Source of the DNA: Streptomyces sp. Q6
GTDB taxonomy: Bacteria > Actinomycetota > Actinomycetes > Streptomycetales > Streptomycetaceae
Reading direction: 5' to 3'
Assembly (NCBI RefSeq): GCF_036967205.1
Contig: NZ_CP146022.1
Location: 2,232,001 to 2,296,000 of the forward strand
DNA: 64,000 bases
Shown here: piece by piece, positions 9,498-18,672 of the stretch
Position numbering within the stretch: the first letter of the stretch is position 1
Layout of the letters: each line of letters starts with the position of its first letter
Program-made: the position numbers and the translations under genes
Notes under the pieces: generated by a model
Database searches by the model: none
What the model was told of the DNA's origin: nothing
The model's input: only the letters and a program-made list of their open reading frames with translations

Positions 9498-10979
9498 TCA
9501 CTTCACATGGAGCCGGCCCGCGGTGTGCACGGCGCGGAGCACCGCGGCGGCCTTGTTGCGGCACTCGGTGTCCTCGGCGACGGGGTCCGAGTCGGCGACG
9601 ACGCCCGCGCCCGCCTGCACGTAGGCGGTGCCGTCGCGCAGCAGTGCCGTACGGATGGCGATGGCGGTGTCGGAGTCGCCCGCGAAGTCGAGGTAGCCGA
9701 CGCAGCCGCCGTACAGGCCGCGCCGGGACGGCTCCAGCTCGTCGATGATCTGCATCGCGCGGGGCTTGGGGGCGCCGGAGAGGGTGCCCGCGGGGAAGCA
9801 GGCGGTGAGCACGTCGTAGGCGGTGCGGCCCTCGGCGACCCGGCCGGTCACGGTCGAGACGATGTGCATGACGTGCGAGTACTTCTCGACGGACATGAAG
9901 TCGACGACCTCGACGGAGCCGGGCTCGCAGACGCGGCCCAGGTCGTTGCGGCCGAGGTCGACGAGCATCAGGTGCTCGGCGCGCTCCTTGGGGTCGGCGA
10001 GCAGCTCGTCGGCGAGGGCCTGGTCCTCCTGCGGGGTGGCGCCGCGCGGCCGGGTGCCGGCGATGGGGTGGACCATCGCGCGCCCGTCCTCGACCTTGAC
10101 GAGCGCCTCGGGCGAGGAGCCGACGACGTCGAACCCGTCGAAGCGGAACAGGTACATGTACGGGGACGGGTTCGTGGCCCGCAGCACCCGGTAGACGTCC
10201 AACGCGCTTGCTTCACACGGGGTTTCGAAGCGCTGGGAGGGGACGACCTGGAAGGCTTCGCCGGCCCGGATGCGCTCCTTGATGTCCTCGACGGCGTCCT
10301 GGTACTGCTGGCCGCCCCACAGGGCGGTGAACTCGGGGAGCTCGGAGGGGGGCAGCACGGCGGGGGCGCTCTCGACGGACCTGCCGAGGTCGGCCTCCAT
10401 CGCGTCGAGGCGGGCGACGGCGTCCGCGTAGGCCTCGTCGACGCCGGTGTCGAGGTCGTTGTGGTTGATCGCGTTGGCGATGAGCAGGACGGAGCCGTCC
10501 CAGTGGTCGAGGACGGCGAGGTCGCTGGTGAGCAGCATCGTCAGCTCGGGCAGCGCGAGGTCGTCGCGCTCCCCCGGGCCGATCTTCTCCAGGCGGCGCA
10601 CGATGTCGTAGCCGAGGTAGCCGACCATGCCGCCGGTGAAGGGCGGCAGACCCTCGTAGCGCGGGGTGTGCAGCGTCTCGACGGTGGCGCGCAGCGCGGC
10701 GAGCGGGTCGCCGTCGACGGGGACGCCCACCGGCGGGGTGCCCTGCCAGTGGGCCTGTCCGTCGCGCTCGGTGAGGGTGCCCGCGGAACGTACGCCGACG
10801 AACGAGTACCGGGACCAGGAGCGGCCGTTCTCCGCGGACTCCAGGAGGAACGTGCCGGGCCGCTCGGCGGCGAGCTTGCGATACAGACCGACGGGCGTGT
10901 CACCGTCCGCGAGGAGCTTGCGGCTGACGGGGATCACTCGGCGGTCGGTCGCGAGCTTGCGGAAGGTCTCGAGATCCAT
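9498..10979 (-). CDS. trpE: Anthranilate synthase component I
   Basis: A 493-aa enzyme that converts chorismate and ammonia (from a TrpG partner not in this window) to anthranilate. [18 protein letters not shown] is the N-terminal motif that binds feedback-inhibiting tryptophan. [36 protein letters not shown] and [19 protein letters not shown] are the chorismate-binding motifs. Length fits a stand-alone TrpE rather than a TrpE-G fusion. The 5' gap of 85 bp to the divergent secreted-protein gene contains no short ORF with tandem Trp codons, so ribosome-mediated attenuation is not evident here. Confidence 0.96.
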   Translation of the reverse strand: MDLETFRKLATDRRVIPVSRKLLADGDTPVGLYRKLAAERPGTFLLESAENGRSWSRYSFVGVRSAGTLTERDGQAHWQGTPPVGVPVDGDPLAALRATVETLHTPRYEGLPPFTGGMVGYLGYDIVRRLEKIGPGERDDLALPELTMLLTSDLAVLDHWDGSVLLIANAINHNDLDTGVDEAYADAVARLDAMEADLGRSVESAPAVLPPSELPEFTALWGGQQYQDAVEDIKERIRAGEAFQVVPSQRFETPCEASALDVYRVLRATNPSPYMYLFRFDGFDVVGSSPEALVKVEDGRAMVHPIAGTRPRGATPQEDQALADELLADPKERAEHLMLVDLGRNDLGRVCEPGSVEVVDFMSVEKYSHVMHIVSTVTGRVAEGRTAYDVLTACFPAGTLSGAPKPRAMQIIDELEPSRRGLYGGCVGYLDFAGDSDTAIAIRTALLRDGTAYVQAGAGVVADSDPVAEDTECRNKAAAVLRAVHTAGRLHVK

Positions 10980-11064
10980 GGGACGAGCTTACGGTCACCG
11001 CGGGTGTGCCCCGCGTGGCTGGTCGGGTCCTGCCGCCGCATCCCCTAGAACGTAGGACGTGATC

Positions 11065-11523
11065 ATGAAACGTGCCGCCGTCCTGGCCGCCCTCGCCCCG
11101 CTGTTGCCCCTGCTCTGTGCCGCCGCCCCCACGCCCGCCCCGCCGCGGTGGCCCGCCCCGACGAACGTCGCGGAGCGGGTGCGCGCCGCCGGGCTGACGA
11201 TGCTCCCGGAGGAGGGCGTCGTCATGCACATCCACTCGCGGCTCACGGTGTACGCGGACGGGCAGCAGGTCACCGTGCCGGCCGACCTCGGCATCGACCG
11301 CAGCGGGGAGAAGCCGCGCTACAGCCCGCTGCACACGCACGACACGACCGGTGTCGTGCACGTGGAGTCACCGCGGTGGCAGGACTTCACCGTCGGTCAG
11401 CTGTTGACGGAGTGGGGCGTGCGGCCGCACTGCGCGGGCGTGGTGGACGGGCGGGCGGTGCCGGGCGATCCGGCCCGGATCGTGTTCCGGGACGGATCGC
11501 GGATCACGCTGCGCTGCCGCTGA
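11065..11523 (+). CDS. Exported histidine-rich protein of unknown function
   Basis: A 152-aa protein with an N-terminal signal sequence ([20 protein letters not shown]). The mature part contains [37 protein letters not shown] and [13 protein letters not shown], a conserved block also seen in other archaeal and bacterial exported proteins. The clustered His residues (HIH, HTH) could bind a metal. ATG 11065 is preferred over GTG 11059 because AGGA lies 7 bp before it. The Cys in LLC does not make a good lipobox. Its 3' end overlaps convergent hisI by 20 bp. Not assigned a role. Confidence 0.75.
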   Translation: MKRAAVLAALAPLLPLLCAAAPTPAPPRWPAPTNVAERVRAAGLTMLPEEGVVMHIHSRLTVYADGQQVTVPADLGIDRSGEKPRYSPLHTHDTTGVVHVESPRWQDFTVGQLLTEWGVRPHCAGVVDGRAVPGDPARIVFRDGSRITLRCR

Positions 11524-11890
11524 GGGGCAGTTCGTCGGCGTCGAAGCAGGTGCGGTCGCCGGTGTGACAGGCGGCGCCGACCTGGTCGACCTTGACCAGG
11601 ACGGTGTCCGCGTCGCAGTCGAGGGCGACGGACTTCACGTGCTGGAAGTGGCCGGAGGTGTCGCCCTTGACCCAGTACTCCTGGCGGCTGCGCGACCAGT
11701 ACGTGCAGCGGCCCGTGGTCAGGGTGCGGTGCAGTGCCTCGTCGTCCATCCAGCCGAGCATGAGCACCTCACCGGTGTCGTACTGCTGGGCTACGGCGGG
11801 CACGAGGCCGTCGGCGCCGCGCTTGAGGCGCGCCGCGATGGCCGGGTCGAGGTTGCTGCGGGGCACGGGCGAGCTGGTCATACGTGCCAT
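11504..11890 (-). CDS. hisI: Phosphoribosyl-AMP cyclohydrolase
   Basis: A 128-aa single-domain HisI (no HisE fusion) catalysing the third step of histidine synthesis, opening of the purine ring of [22 protein letters not shown], then [16 protein letters not shown] and the zinc-site cysteines in LDCDADTV and [10 protein letters not shown] are all present. It stands apart from the main his operon at 19790-25550, as in other Streptomyces. A second ATG (11881) is 9 bp inside; the upstream ATG is kept although no strong ribosome binding site is visible. Confidence 0.95.
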   Translation of the reverse strand: MARMTSSPVPRSNLDPAIAARLKRGADGLVPAVAQQYDTGEVLMLGWMDDEALHRTLTTGRCTYWSRSRQEYWVKGDTSGHFQHVKSVALDCDADTVLVKVDQVGAACHTGDRTCFDADELPLSGSAA

Positions 11891-11964
11891 TGTGCCGCGC
11901 CGCGGGACGCTCCCGGCGGCCCGTCCACTGTCCGGACGGCAGGCACGGTCGTAGGCTGGCGGCC

Positions 11965-12600
11965 ATGTCGACCCATGCCAAGCGTGAACGACTTCTGCTC
12001 GCCGATCTGTTGGAGGCCGCGGGGCCCGAGGCCGCCACCCTCTGCGAGGGCTGGACCGCCCGCGATCTCGCGGCCCATGTGGTGGTGCGCGAGCGCCGCC
12101 CGGACGCCGCGGGCGGCATCCTCGTCAAGCAGCTCGCGTCCCGCCTGGAGCGGGTGCAGGCCGAGTTCGCCGAGAAGCCGTACGAGGAACTGATCCAGCT
12201 GATCCGCACGGGGCCACCGCGGTTCTCGCCGTTCTCCCTGAAGCAGATCGACGAGGCGTCGAACGCGGTGGAGTTCTATGTCCACGCCGAGGACGTGCGG
12301 CGCGCGCAGCCCGACTGGACGCCGCGCGAGCTGGACCCGGTCTTCTCCGACGTCCTCTGGTCGCGTCTGGAGCGGATGGCGCGGGTGATGGGCCGCAAGG
12401 CGCCCGTCGGCCTGGTGCTGCGCCGCCCGGACGGGCAGACGGCGGTCGCGCACCGCGGCACGCCGGTGGTCACGGTGACCGGTCAGCCGTCGGAGCTGCT
12501 GATGTACGCGTTCGGGCGGCAGGACGCGGCGAGCGTGGAGCTGGAGGGGGACAAGGCGGCGATCGCCACGCTCAGCGAGACGAAGCAGCTGGGGCTGTAG
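11965..12600 (+). CDS. TIGR03085 family protein (DinB/maleylpyruvate isomerase-like)
   Basis: A 211-aa protein. [20 protein letters not shown], then [20 protein letters not shown] gives the helical N-terminal domain typical of the mycothiol-dependent maleylpyruvate isomerase/DinB superfamily, where an H in DLAAHV usually helps bind a divalent metal. FDR-like [19 protein letters not shown] carries the second conserved His. The C-terminus ([15 protein letters not shown] and [15 protein letters not shown]) is family-typical. The actual reaction is unknown. It is divergent from hisI with 74 bp between the starts. Confidence 0.85.
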   Translation: MSTHAKRERLLLADLLEAAGPEAATLCEGWTARDLAAHVVVRERRPDAAGGILVKQLASRLERVQAEFAEKPYEELIQLIRTGPPRFSPFSLKQIDEASNAVEFYVHAEDVRRAQPDWTPRELDPVFSDVLWSRLERMARVMGRKAPVGLVLRRPDGQTAVAHRGTPVVTVTGQPSELLMYAFGRQDAASVELEGDKAAIATLSETKQLGL

Positions 12601-12649
12601 CACCCTGGGGCGTACCGCTGTCCGCAGTCGTCCCGCAGGAAAGGCCCTC

Positions 12650-13048
12650 ATGATCAAGATCGCCATGACCAGCGTCTACGTCGACGACGTGGCCAAGGCC
12701 CACGCGTTCTACACGGACGTCCTGGGCTTCGAGACCCGCAACCACGTCGACCTGGGCGACGGCACGCTGTTCGTGACGGTGGGCGCGGCCGGTGCCCAGG
12801 GGGACGTGGAGCTCCTCCTGGAGCCCGGCCAGGGGCCGATCGCCGAGCCCTACCGCGCGGCGCTGCGCGAGGCGGGCCTGCCGGTGATCGTCTTCTCCGT
12901 GGACGACGTCGCGGCCGAGCACGCCCGCCTCGACCGGCTGGGGGTGCGGTTCACGCAGGGCCCCGAGGAGCAGGGACCGGTGATCACGGCGGTGCTCGAC
13001 GACACCGTGGGCAACTATGTGCAGTTGATGCAGTCGGTCGCCAAGTAG
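12650..13048 (+). CDS. VOC (glyoxalase/bleomycin resistance) family protein
   Basis: A 132-aa protein with the paired beta-alpha-beta-beta-beta modules of the vicinal oxygen chelate fold: MTSVYVDDVAKAHAFYTDVL starts module one, and PVIVFSVDDVAAEHARLDRL starts module two. VGNYVQLMQ is the usual C-terminal strand. AGGAAAGG precedes the ATG. Members include glyoxalase I, dioxygenases and antibiotic-binding proteins; the residues seen do not single out one. It converges on the MFS exporter gene with only 8 bp between. Confidence 0.88.
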   Translation: MIKIAMTSVYVDDVAKAHAFYTDVLGFETRNHVDLGDGTLFVTVGAAGAQGDVELLLEPGQGPIAEPYRAALREAGLPVIVFSVDDVAAEHARLDRLGVRFTQGPEEQGPVITAVLDDTVGNYVQLMQSVAK

Positions 13049-13056
13049 CTTTTCCG

Positions 13057-14301
13057 CTACGGGAGTTCGGCGCGCCGCAGCGGTCCCGAGACCAGAGCGG
13101 TGACACCGCCGAGCGCGCAGACTGCGGCGCACATCGCGAAGACGACGCCGGTCCCCCAGCCCTGCACGGCCCAGCCGACGACGGGGAACGTGAGCGGGGC
13201 GACGCCGAAGCTGACCAGCGTGGAGGCCGAGGTGACCCGGCCGATGTAGGCGGGTCCGGCGTACGCCTGGAGCAGTGCGCCGCTGAGGGTGCCGGCGAGT
13301 CCCACGAGGAGCCCGACGGCGAGTGCCGCGCCGACCGCGCCCCACAGGGACGGCACCTGCGCGAGGGCCGCGATCGCCGTGGACCCGACGACGGCGACCA
13401 CCCCGGTGACGAGCCCGGCGCGGGGCACCCGGCCGCGCACGGTGACCAGGAGCGCCGCGACCCCGGCGCCGACGCCGAATCCGGCGAGGACGAGCCCCAT
13501 GCCGGCCGAGCCCCAGCCGCGTTCGCGTGCGAGGAGGGTCAGGCCGAGGTTCATCGGCCCGACGAAGCCGAGGTCGCCGAGGGCGATGCACAGGACGAGG
13601 GGGCGCAGCACCGGGTGGCGGGCGATGTACCGCAGCCCGTCGCGGAGTTCGGCTCCGACGGCGCCGCGTCCGGGCTCCTCGCGCGGTGCCGGTGTGCGCA
13701 GCCGGACGGTGAGCAGCAGTGGCAGCGACACCCCGATGAGGAGCGCGGCGAGCCCGAAGGATCCGGCCGTGCCGCCGAGCGCGATGCCGAGTCCGCCGAG
13801 GGGTCCGCCGAGCACGTTGGCGAGGCGGGTCGCGAGGGCGCGCAGGCCCTGGACGCGGGCGAGTTGGGCGCGGCCCGTGATCCGGGTGGGCAGTGCTCCG
13901 GCGGCGGGCAGGAAGACGGCGTCGACGATGCCGAAGACGACGGCGACGGCGCCGAGGGCCCACAGGCCGGGGCTGGTGGCGAGCAGCATCACGGCCGCGG
14001 CGACGACGAGGACGGCGCGCACCGCGCTGCTGCCGAGGACGACGCGGCGCGGCCCGTACCGGTCGGCGACCACGCCGCCGCCCAGCATGAGGACGGCCCG
14101 CGGCACGGCGCTGACGGCGGTGACGACGCCGGCCTGGGCGGGGGTCCCCTGCTGCACGGCCGCCCAGGACAGGGCGAAGTAGTAGACGTTGTCGCCGACG
14201 GCGGACGCGGTGTAGGCGCCGAGCCAGCGCAGGACGTTGCCGTCGCGGTGGGCGGACACGGCATCGTCGACGGGCGATATGCGTACGGCGGTCGCGGCCA
14301 T
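13057..14301 (-). CDS. MFS transporter (exporter type)
   Basis: A 414-aa protein with about 12 hydrophobic segments. GGGVVADRYGPRRVVLGSS is the loop 2-3 MFS motif A region. The start is ATG 14301, with GAGGAGG 9 bp upstream. It is 14 bp after the ArsR-type regulator and surely co-transcribed with it, so expression is probably governed by the perfect operator at 14931-14958. By analogy such regulator-exporter pairs remove a drug or metabolite that is also the inducer; the substrate is not known. Confidence 0.9.
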   Translation of the reverse strand: MAATAVRISPVDDAVSAHRDGNVLRWLGAYTASAVGDNVYYFALSWAAVQQGTPAQAGVVTAVSAVPRAVLMLGGGVVADRYGPRRVVLGSSAVRAVLVVAAAVMLLATSPGLWALGAVAVVFGIVDAVFLPAAGALPTRITGRAQLARVQGLRALATRLANVLGGPLGGLGIALGGTAGSFGLAALLIGVSLPLLLTVRLRTPAPREEPGRGAVGAELRDGLRYIARHPVLRPLVLCIALGDLGFVGPMNLGLTLLARERGWGSAGMGLVLAGFGVGAGVAALLVTVRGRVPRAGLVTGVVAVVGSTAIAALAQVPSLWGAVGAALAVGLLVGLAGTLSGALLQAYAGPAYIGRVTSASTLVSFGVAPLTFPVVGWAVQGWGTGVVFAMCAAVCALGGVTALVSGPLRRAELP

Positions 14302-14315
14302 CGCGGGGCGCCTCC

Positions 14316-14906
14316 TCAGGTCCGGAACGGGAACGCGTAGGTGTGCACGGCGACGTTCTCCCGGCCCTCGGTGTCCCCGGCGGCCTCGGCGGCCCGGCCG
14401 TCCTCCTCGTAGCGGCGCAGCAGCTCGCGCATCTCCCGTACGAGGGAGGTGAGTTCGGCGGCGGTGAGACGCATCATCGACTCGGACGACTCGTGGGCCG
14501 TGGCCCAGGCGTCCTCCCAGGCGATCCGCTCGTCGAGGAAGCGCCGGTACATGGCGGCGCGCTGCTCGAAGAAGAGGCGGCTGGCGGCGGTGTGCGCCGC
14601 GGCCTTCTCGGGGGCGTCGCGGAAGTCGGCGTCGCGGATCTCGACGCCCTCGGACGCGGGCTGCCACCAGCGCTCGCGGGCGTCGGCGCGCTGCGGCTCG
14701 GCCTGCTCGATGAGACCGTGCTCGGCGAGTTTGCGCAGGTGGTAGCTGACCAGGGCGACGGCTTCGTCGACCTGCTCGGCCAGTTGCGAGGCGGTCGCGA
14801 CGCGGCGCAGGGACAGCTCCCGGTAGAGCTGGGCCCGTACGGGGTGGGCCAGCGCCTTGAGGGTGCCCAGGTCGGTGATGCGGCGGTCGCGCTCTTTGTC
14901 TGCCAT
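14316..14906 (-). CDS. ArsR-type helix-turn-helix transcriptional regulator
   Basis: A 196-aa protein with an N-terminal winged helix (DLGTLKALAHPVRAQLYREL, then QLAEQVDEAVALVSYHLRKL as the recognition helix and HGLIEQAEPQRADARERWW as the wing). No ArsR-type metal-binding Cys pair is present, so it likely senses an organic ligand through its ~110-aa C-terminal helical domain. It leads an operon with the MFS gene. A perfect 12-4-12 inverted repeat lies 25 bp upstream of the start and is a clear autoregulation site candidate. Confidence 0.9.
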   Translation of the reverse strand: MADKERDRRITDLGTLKALAHPVRAQLYRELSLRRVATASQLAEQVDEAVALVSYHLRKLAEHGLIEQAEPQRADARERWWQPASEGVEIRDADFRDAPEKAAAHTAASRLFFEQRAAMYRRFLDERIAWEDAWATAHESSESMMRLTAAELTSLVREMRELLRRYEEDGRAAEAAGDTEGRENVAVHTYAFPFRT

Positions 14907-14930
14907 GACACCACCGTAGGTACGCAGGAA

Positions 14931-14958
14931 AACTTGCGCAATATAAATTGCGCAAGTT
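14931..14958. promoter_or_regulatory. Perfect inverted repeat, likely operator of the ArsR-type regulator
   Basis: AACTTGCGCAAT (14931-14942) and ATTGCGCAAGTT (14947-14958) are exact complements around ATAA. The AT-rich centre is striking in this GC-rich DNA and may overlap a -10 element for the minus-strand arsR-MFS operon. The 28-bp length fits a dimeric winged-helix repressor. Confidence 0.8.
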
Positions 14959-15007
14959 CTGCTGTGTATCTGTCGCGGTCGCGGGGTCCGCGGGAGCGCG
15001 CGCCTGA

Positions 15008-15178
15008 GCCTGTCTCCCAGATCCCTCCGTCCGCCCGAAGGGCGGGCCCTGCGGCGTCCGGTGCGTGCTCTCGGCGTGCCGGGTGCAGGGCCTCGTACTG
15101 GATGTACGTGGCCTTGGGCCCGGTGCGGCGAGAGCGCGTGCCAGGCGTCGCAGGGCAGGAGAGATCCGGGAGACAGGC
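15008..15178. repeat. 171-bp long-hairpin element with terminal inverted repeats
   Basis: Ends 15008-15028 and 15158-15178 are inverted repeats matching at 19 of 21 positions. Inner arms 15047-15073 and 15129-15155 pair over 27 positions with only one true mismatch once G-U pairs are allowed. The centre is CGTAC-TGGAT-GTACG, and a small side hairpin (CCGCCC-GAA-GGGCGG) lies near 15030-15046. No ORF is convincing. The right end abuts the pucR stop codon (CTA at 15180). It resembles a MITE-like or structured intergenic repeat and could also end pucR transcription. Confidence 0.75.
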
Positions 15179-15179
15179 C

Positions 15180-16397
15180 CTAGGGCAGCTGGCGGTGGGC
15201 GCTCAGGGCGAGGCCGAGCTCCACCAGGTCGGTGGGGCTGGTCAGGCTGCGGCCCGTGAGCTGTTCGCAGCGGCGCAGGCGGTTGAGGACGGTGTTGCGG
15301 TGGCAGTAGAGGCGGGTGGCGGCACGCTGGGCCGAGCCGCCGCAGTCCAGCCAGGCCCGCAGGGTGTCGAGCAGGACCGTCGCGTCGGCGGGCGGCAGGA
15401 CGAGCAGGGGGCCGAGGACCCGGGCGACGAGCATGCGGCCGAGGGCGGGGGCGCCCGCGACGAGGGCGGCGGGCAGCTCGTCGTCGAGGAGGACCGTGCC
15501 GCCGGCGGCGGGACAGATGCGCAGGGCGGTCTCGGCCAGGCGCCGGGCGGTGCCGACGGCGGCGAGCCCGTCGACGGCGGGGCTGACACCGGCCCGCCCG
15601 GTCGCCGACTCCCGCAGCGCCGCGGCGAGCCCGTCGGGGTCGAGGTCCCCCAGGGCGACGATGCCCAGCTCGGCGTCGCCGCTCTTGTGCCAGACCGCGC
15701 GGACCCCGCCCGGCAGCGCGGGCGGCGTGCCGCGGCCGCCCGCGACGAGCACCACCGCGTACCGGCCGCGTTCGGGCAGGCCGAGCACGGCGGCGGCCTC
15801 GGGCAGGTCGGCGATGCGGATGGCCCCGTCGAGGAGCGCCGCGGTCATCAGGCGGCGCCGGTTCTCGCGGCGCCAGGTCAGCTCGCGCTCGGCCTCCCGG
15901 TAGGCGTCGGCGACACAGGTGCAGTGCTCGTCGACGAAGTTCCACACGTCGGCGGCGAGGTGGACCAGCAGATGCGCGTCCTCGGGGTGGTGCAGCGTCA
16001 CCTCGTCGACGAGGGCCTGCCAGACCAGGGCGCCACCGAGCCGGAAGGCGTGCAGCACGGCGTCGAGCGGGAGGCCGCGCGCCGCGCGCTCGGCGCCGAT
16101 CCGGGCGGAGCAGGCGCGGGCGGCGGCACGGGAGCGCACCGGGTCGAGGAGGGAGTCGACGCTGTGCCGCAGCGAGCGGCGGATCTCCGCGCGCACGTCG
16201 GCGGGGTCGGCCTCGATCGCGGCACGGTAGGCCGGCTCCTGTGCGTACAGGTCGGCCGTCAACCGTTCGGTGAGCGAGGCGAGTTGACCGCTCAGGGGCA
16301 GCGCGGCGCGGCGCAGTACGGCGACCGCGTCGGATCCGACGGGGCCTGCGGCGGAGCGCGTACGGGGACGGGGACGGACGAGGTGCGCAGCGGGCAT
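15180..16397 (-). CDS. PucR-type transcriptional regulator
   Basis: A 405-aa protein. The C-terminal HTH is of the PucR/CdaR class: ATRLYCHRNTVLNRLRRCEQ followed by LTGRSLTSPTDLVELGLAL. The middle region (about 165-300) has the GGDEF-like fold of such regulators, and the N-terminal ~150 residues form a helical sensory part (SLRHSVDSLLDPVRSRAAAR, FVDEHCTCVADAYREAEREL). Members control purine, amino-acid or sugar-acid use; no target is evident. The stop codon touches a 171-bp hairpin element. Confidence 0.88.
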   Translation of the reverse strand: MPAAHLVRPRPRTRSAAGPVGSDAVAVLRRAALPLSGQLASLTERLTADLYAQEPAYRAAIEADPADVRAEIRRSLRHSVDSLLDPVRSRAAARACSARIGAERAARGLPLDAVLHAFRLGGALVWQALVDEVTLHHPEDAHLLVHLAADVWNFVDEHCTCVADAYREAERELTWRRENRRRLMTAALLDGAIRIADLPEAAAVLGLPERGRYAVVLVAGGRGTPPALPGGVRAVWHKSGDAELGIVALGDLDPDGLAAALRESATGRAGVSPAVDGLAAVGTARRLAETALRICPAAGGTVLLDDELPAALVAGAPALGRMLVARVLGPLLVLPPADATVLLDTLRAWLDCGGSAQRAATRLYCHRNTVLNRLRRCEQLTGRSLTSPTDLVELGLALSAHRQLP

Positions 16398-16488
16398 GGC
16401 GGTCCTCCACGGGTCGACTCGCGCCCGAAGAATGACATACCGTCCGGTCGGTCTCTAGTGTTCGGAAGAAAGCGGCAGGTCACGGTGC

Positions 16489-16568
16489 GGTGACGTTCAG
16501 GTGTCGTCGTTCGGGTCGTGACGCCCGAAGGGTGGCGTCCGGAGGGGACGGCACAGGTGACGTTCAGG
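16489..16568. repeat. Pair of 13-bp direct repeats between the pucR and luxR genes
   Basis: GGTGACGTTCAGG occurs at 16489-16501 and again at 16556-16568, 67 bp apart start to start. The second copy overlaps the stop of the LuxR-type gene. It could be a regulator half-site of pucR or chance; the rest of the 166-bp gap shows nothing else clear. Confidence 0.45.
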
Positions 16569-18568
16569 AATGCGCGGCCATCTGTTCCGCGCGGTCCACG
16601 AGGCGGGCCAGTTCGACCCGGGAGCGGACGCCGAGCTGCGCGAAGACGTTGCGCAGGTGGTGGTCGACGGTGCGAGGGCTCACCGAGAGGTGCTGGGCCA
16701 CCTCGCGGTTGGTGGCGCCGTCCGCGACGCAGCGCGCGATACGCAGTTGCTGCGGGGTCAACTCGCTGAGCATGCCCGGGGGTTCGCGGTGCGCGGGAGC
16801 CTCGCCCGTGGCCCGCAGTTCGGCCGCGGTCTGCTCCGCCCAGACGGTGGCGCCGCACCGCTCGAAGGCGACGAGCGCGTCGCGCAGCAGGACGCGGGCG
16901 CGGGCCGGTCTGCGGGCGCGGCGCAGCCACTTGCCGTAGAGGGCGGCGGTGCGGGCCCGCTCGAAGTCGCCGCCCGTCCGCTCGTGGCGGGCGAGGGCCT
17001 CGACGAAGCGGGCCGGGGCGACGGCCGGGTCATGGGTGGACAACAGGGCCTGGCAGCGTGCGAGTTGGGCGGGCGCCTGCGCGTCGTGGCCGCGCTCGGC
17101 CCACACCACGAACTCGGCGACGGCGGCGTGCGCCCCGCTCCCCTCCCCGCGTCCTGCGTCTCGCCCGCGAGCACCGCCGCCTCGACGAAGCACGGCACGG
17201 CGAGCATCCGGATCGCGAAGTGCCCGCACCGGGTCCCGGGCCGGACGAGCGGCCCGAGCCGGGCCGCCGCCTCCCCGGCCCGGCCGCGCGCCAGGTCGGC
17301 GCGGGCCAGCGCCCACTGGGCGAGGGTGGCGGCCTGGACGAGGCCGTGCCGGGCGGCGATGTCCTGCGCGGCCCCGGCGTGGTGGGCGACGGCCGCCGCG
17401 TCGCTGTCGAGGGAGGCGACGAGGGCCAGGATCGCGTGCTGGTGGGCGAGGGCGTTGCGCTGGCCGGTGGCGAGCGCGGCGCGCAGCCCTCCTCGGCGTG
17501 GGCGCGGGCCCGCGCGTGCCGCCCCGCGCGCAGTTCGCCGTACGCCAACAGCTCCAGGGCGCGAGGAGTTCGGCCTCCGCGTGCTGGACGCGGGCGGCGG
17601 CGAGGGCTCTGCTGCCCGTGCGGCAGGCGGCGTCGACGTCCCCGGCGACGAGGGCGGCGGCCCCGGCCCGCAGCAGGGCGTCCGGGTCGCGTTCCTGGGC
17701 GGCCCGTGCGACGACCCGGCGCAGGGCGACCCGCGCGGGCCGGTACCGGTCGCCGAGGGAGGCGGACATGCCGAGCCGGTAGTCGCGGTCGGCGTCCGGC
17801 TCGGGTGTCTCCGGCGTCCTGACGAGCGCCGGGGCCGCCGCCTCCCGGTACGCGTCCATGTCGCCGAGGGCCCAGGACGCTTCCGCCGCGGCGAGCCGGG
17901 CCGGGAGCGCGAGGTCCGGCGGGCAGAGCCGGGTCGCGAGCAGCAGGGACTCGCGGGCGTCGGCCACGGGCCCGTCGCGCAGGGCGAGGAGCCCGTGGAC
18001 CAGGGCGGCCCACCCCGGACGGCGTCGCCCCGCGCCGCTTCGGCGGCCCTGTCGAGGAGTGCGCGGGCCTGCCCGGGGCGGCCGGCGAGCCGGGCCTGGT
18101 CGGCGGCGGCGACCAGCCGCCAGGCGTACGCGTCCGGAGCGGTGGCCAGGGCGGCCGCGTGGGCGAGCGCGACGGCACGCTCCCCGTGCGGCGGGCCTGA
18201 CTCCTGCGCCGCCGACGCGAGTTCGGCGCCGAGCCGCTCGTCCGGGTACGGGGAGGCGAGTACCCGGTGCAGCAGGCCCGCGAGCCGCTGCCGCTCCCCG
18301 CGGCGGCAGCGGCGGCCTCGGAGAGCAGCCGGTGCGCGGCCCTGCGCCGGGCGGGCGGCGTCGCCTCGTACAGCGCGCGGCGGCCGGGGAGCAGGAGCCT
18401 GCCGTCCGGTCCGCGCTCCAGGCCCGCGCGCTCGGCGGCGTCCAGGTCGTCGGGGCCGAGTCCCGCGAGGGCGGCGGCCCGCAGCACGATTCCGCCGTCG
18501 GCGCCGGGAGCCTCGGGGTCGCTCTCGTACGCGGCGGCGGCCAGCACCAGAACCTCTGACGCGGTCAC
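16564..18568 (-). pseudogene. LuxR-family regulator (LAL C-terminal type) broken by five single-base gaps
   Basis: A C-terminal LuxR HTH is clear (LTPQQLRIARCVADGATNRE, then VAQHLSVSPRTVDHHLRNVF). Coding continues N-terminally only by changing frame five times, at runs near 17140-17148, 17487-17489, 17557-17559, 18013-18016 and 18296-18299. Each junction is repaired by adding one G/C to the run; the repaired gene is 2010 bp, 669 aa, start GTG 18568. The protein is a TPR-like helical regulator resembling the C-terminal two thirds of LAL proteins, without a Walker ATPase domain. All five shifts have the same sign, so sequencing error is more likely than decay. Confidence 0.7.
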
Positions 18569-18603
18569 CTACGTCACGGTAGGAGCCAACCGCCCGACGG
18601 GGA

Positions 18604-18633
18604 ACGCCGGTTGGGCCCACACCCAACCGGCGT
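18604..18633. terminator. Hairpin between the cutinase and LuxR-type genes
   Basis: ACGCCGGTTGGG (18604-18615) pairs perfectly with 18622-18633 around the loop CCCACA. It lies after the cutinase stop on the minus strand, so a terminator is the simplest reading; being upstream of the LuxR-type gene, it could instead be a regulatory site. Confidence 0.6.
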
Positions 18634-18672
18634 CGCACGACGCTGTGCCCCCGCACACCACAGGTCGCACGA

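Noticed and set aside
10980-11064. Leader peptide or attenuator before trpE
   Set aside because: The only short frame (from an ATG near 11033) contains no tandem Trp codons, and the gap is too short for alternative hairpins.
14302-16410. Minus-strand extension making the MFS gene 1117 codons
   Set aside because: It runs through arsR and pucR in another frame, with Arg/Pro-rich shadow composition. The MFS start at 14301 has a good ribosome binding site.
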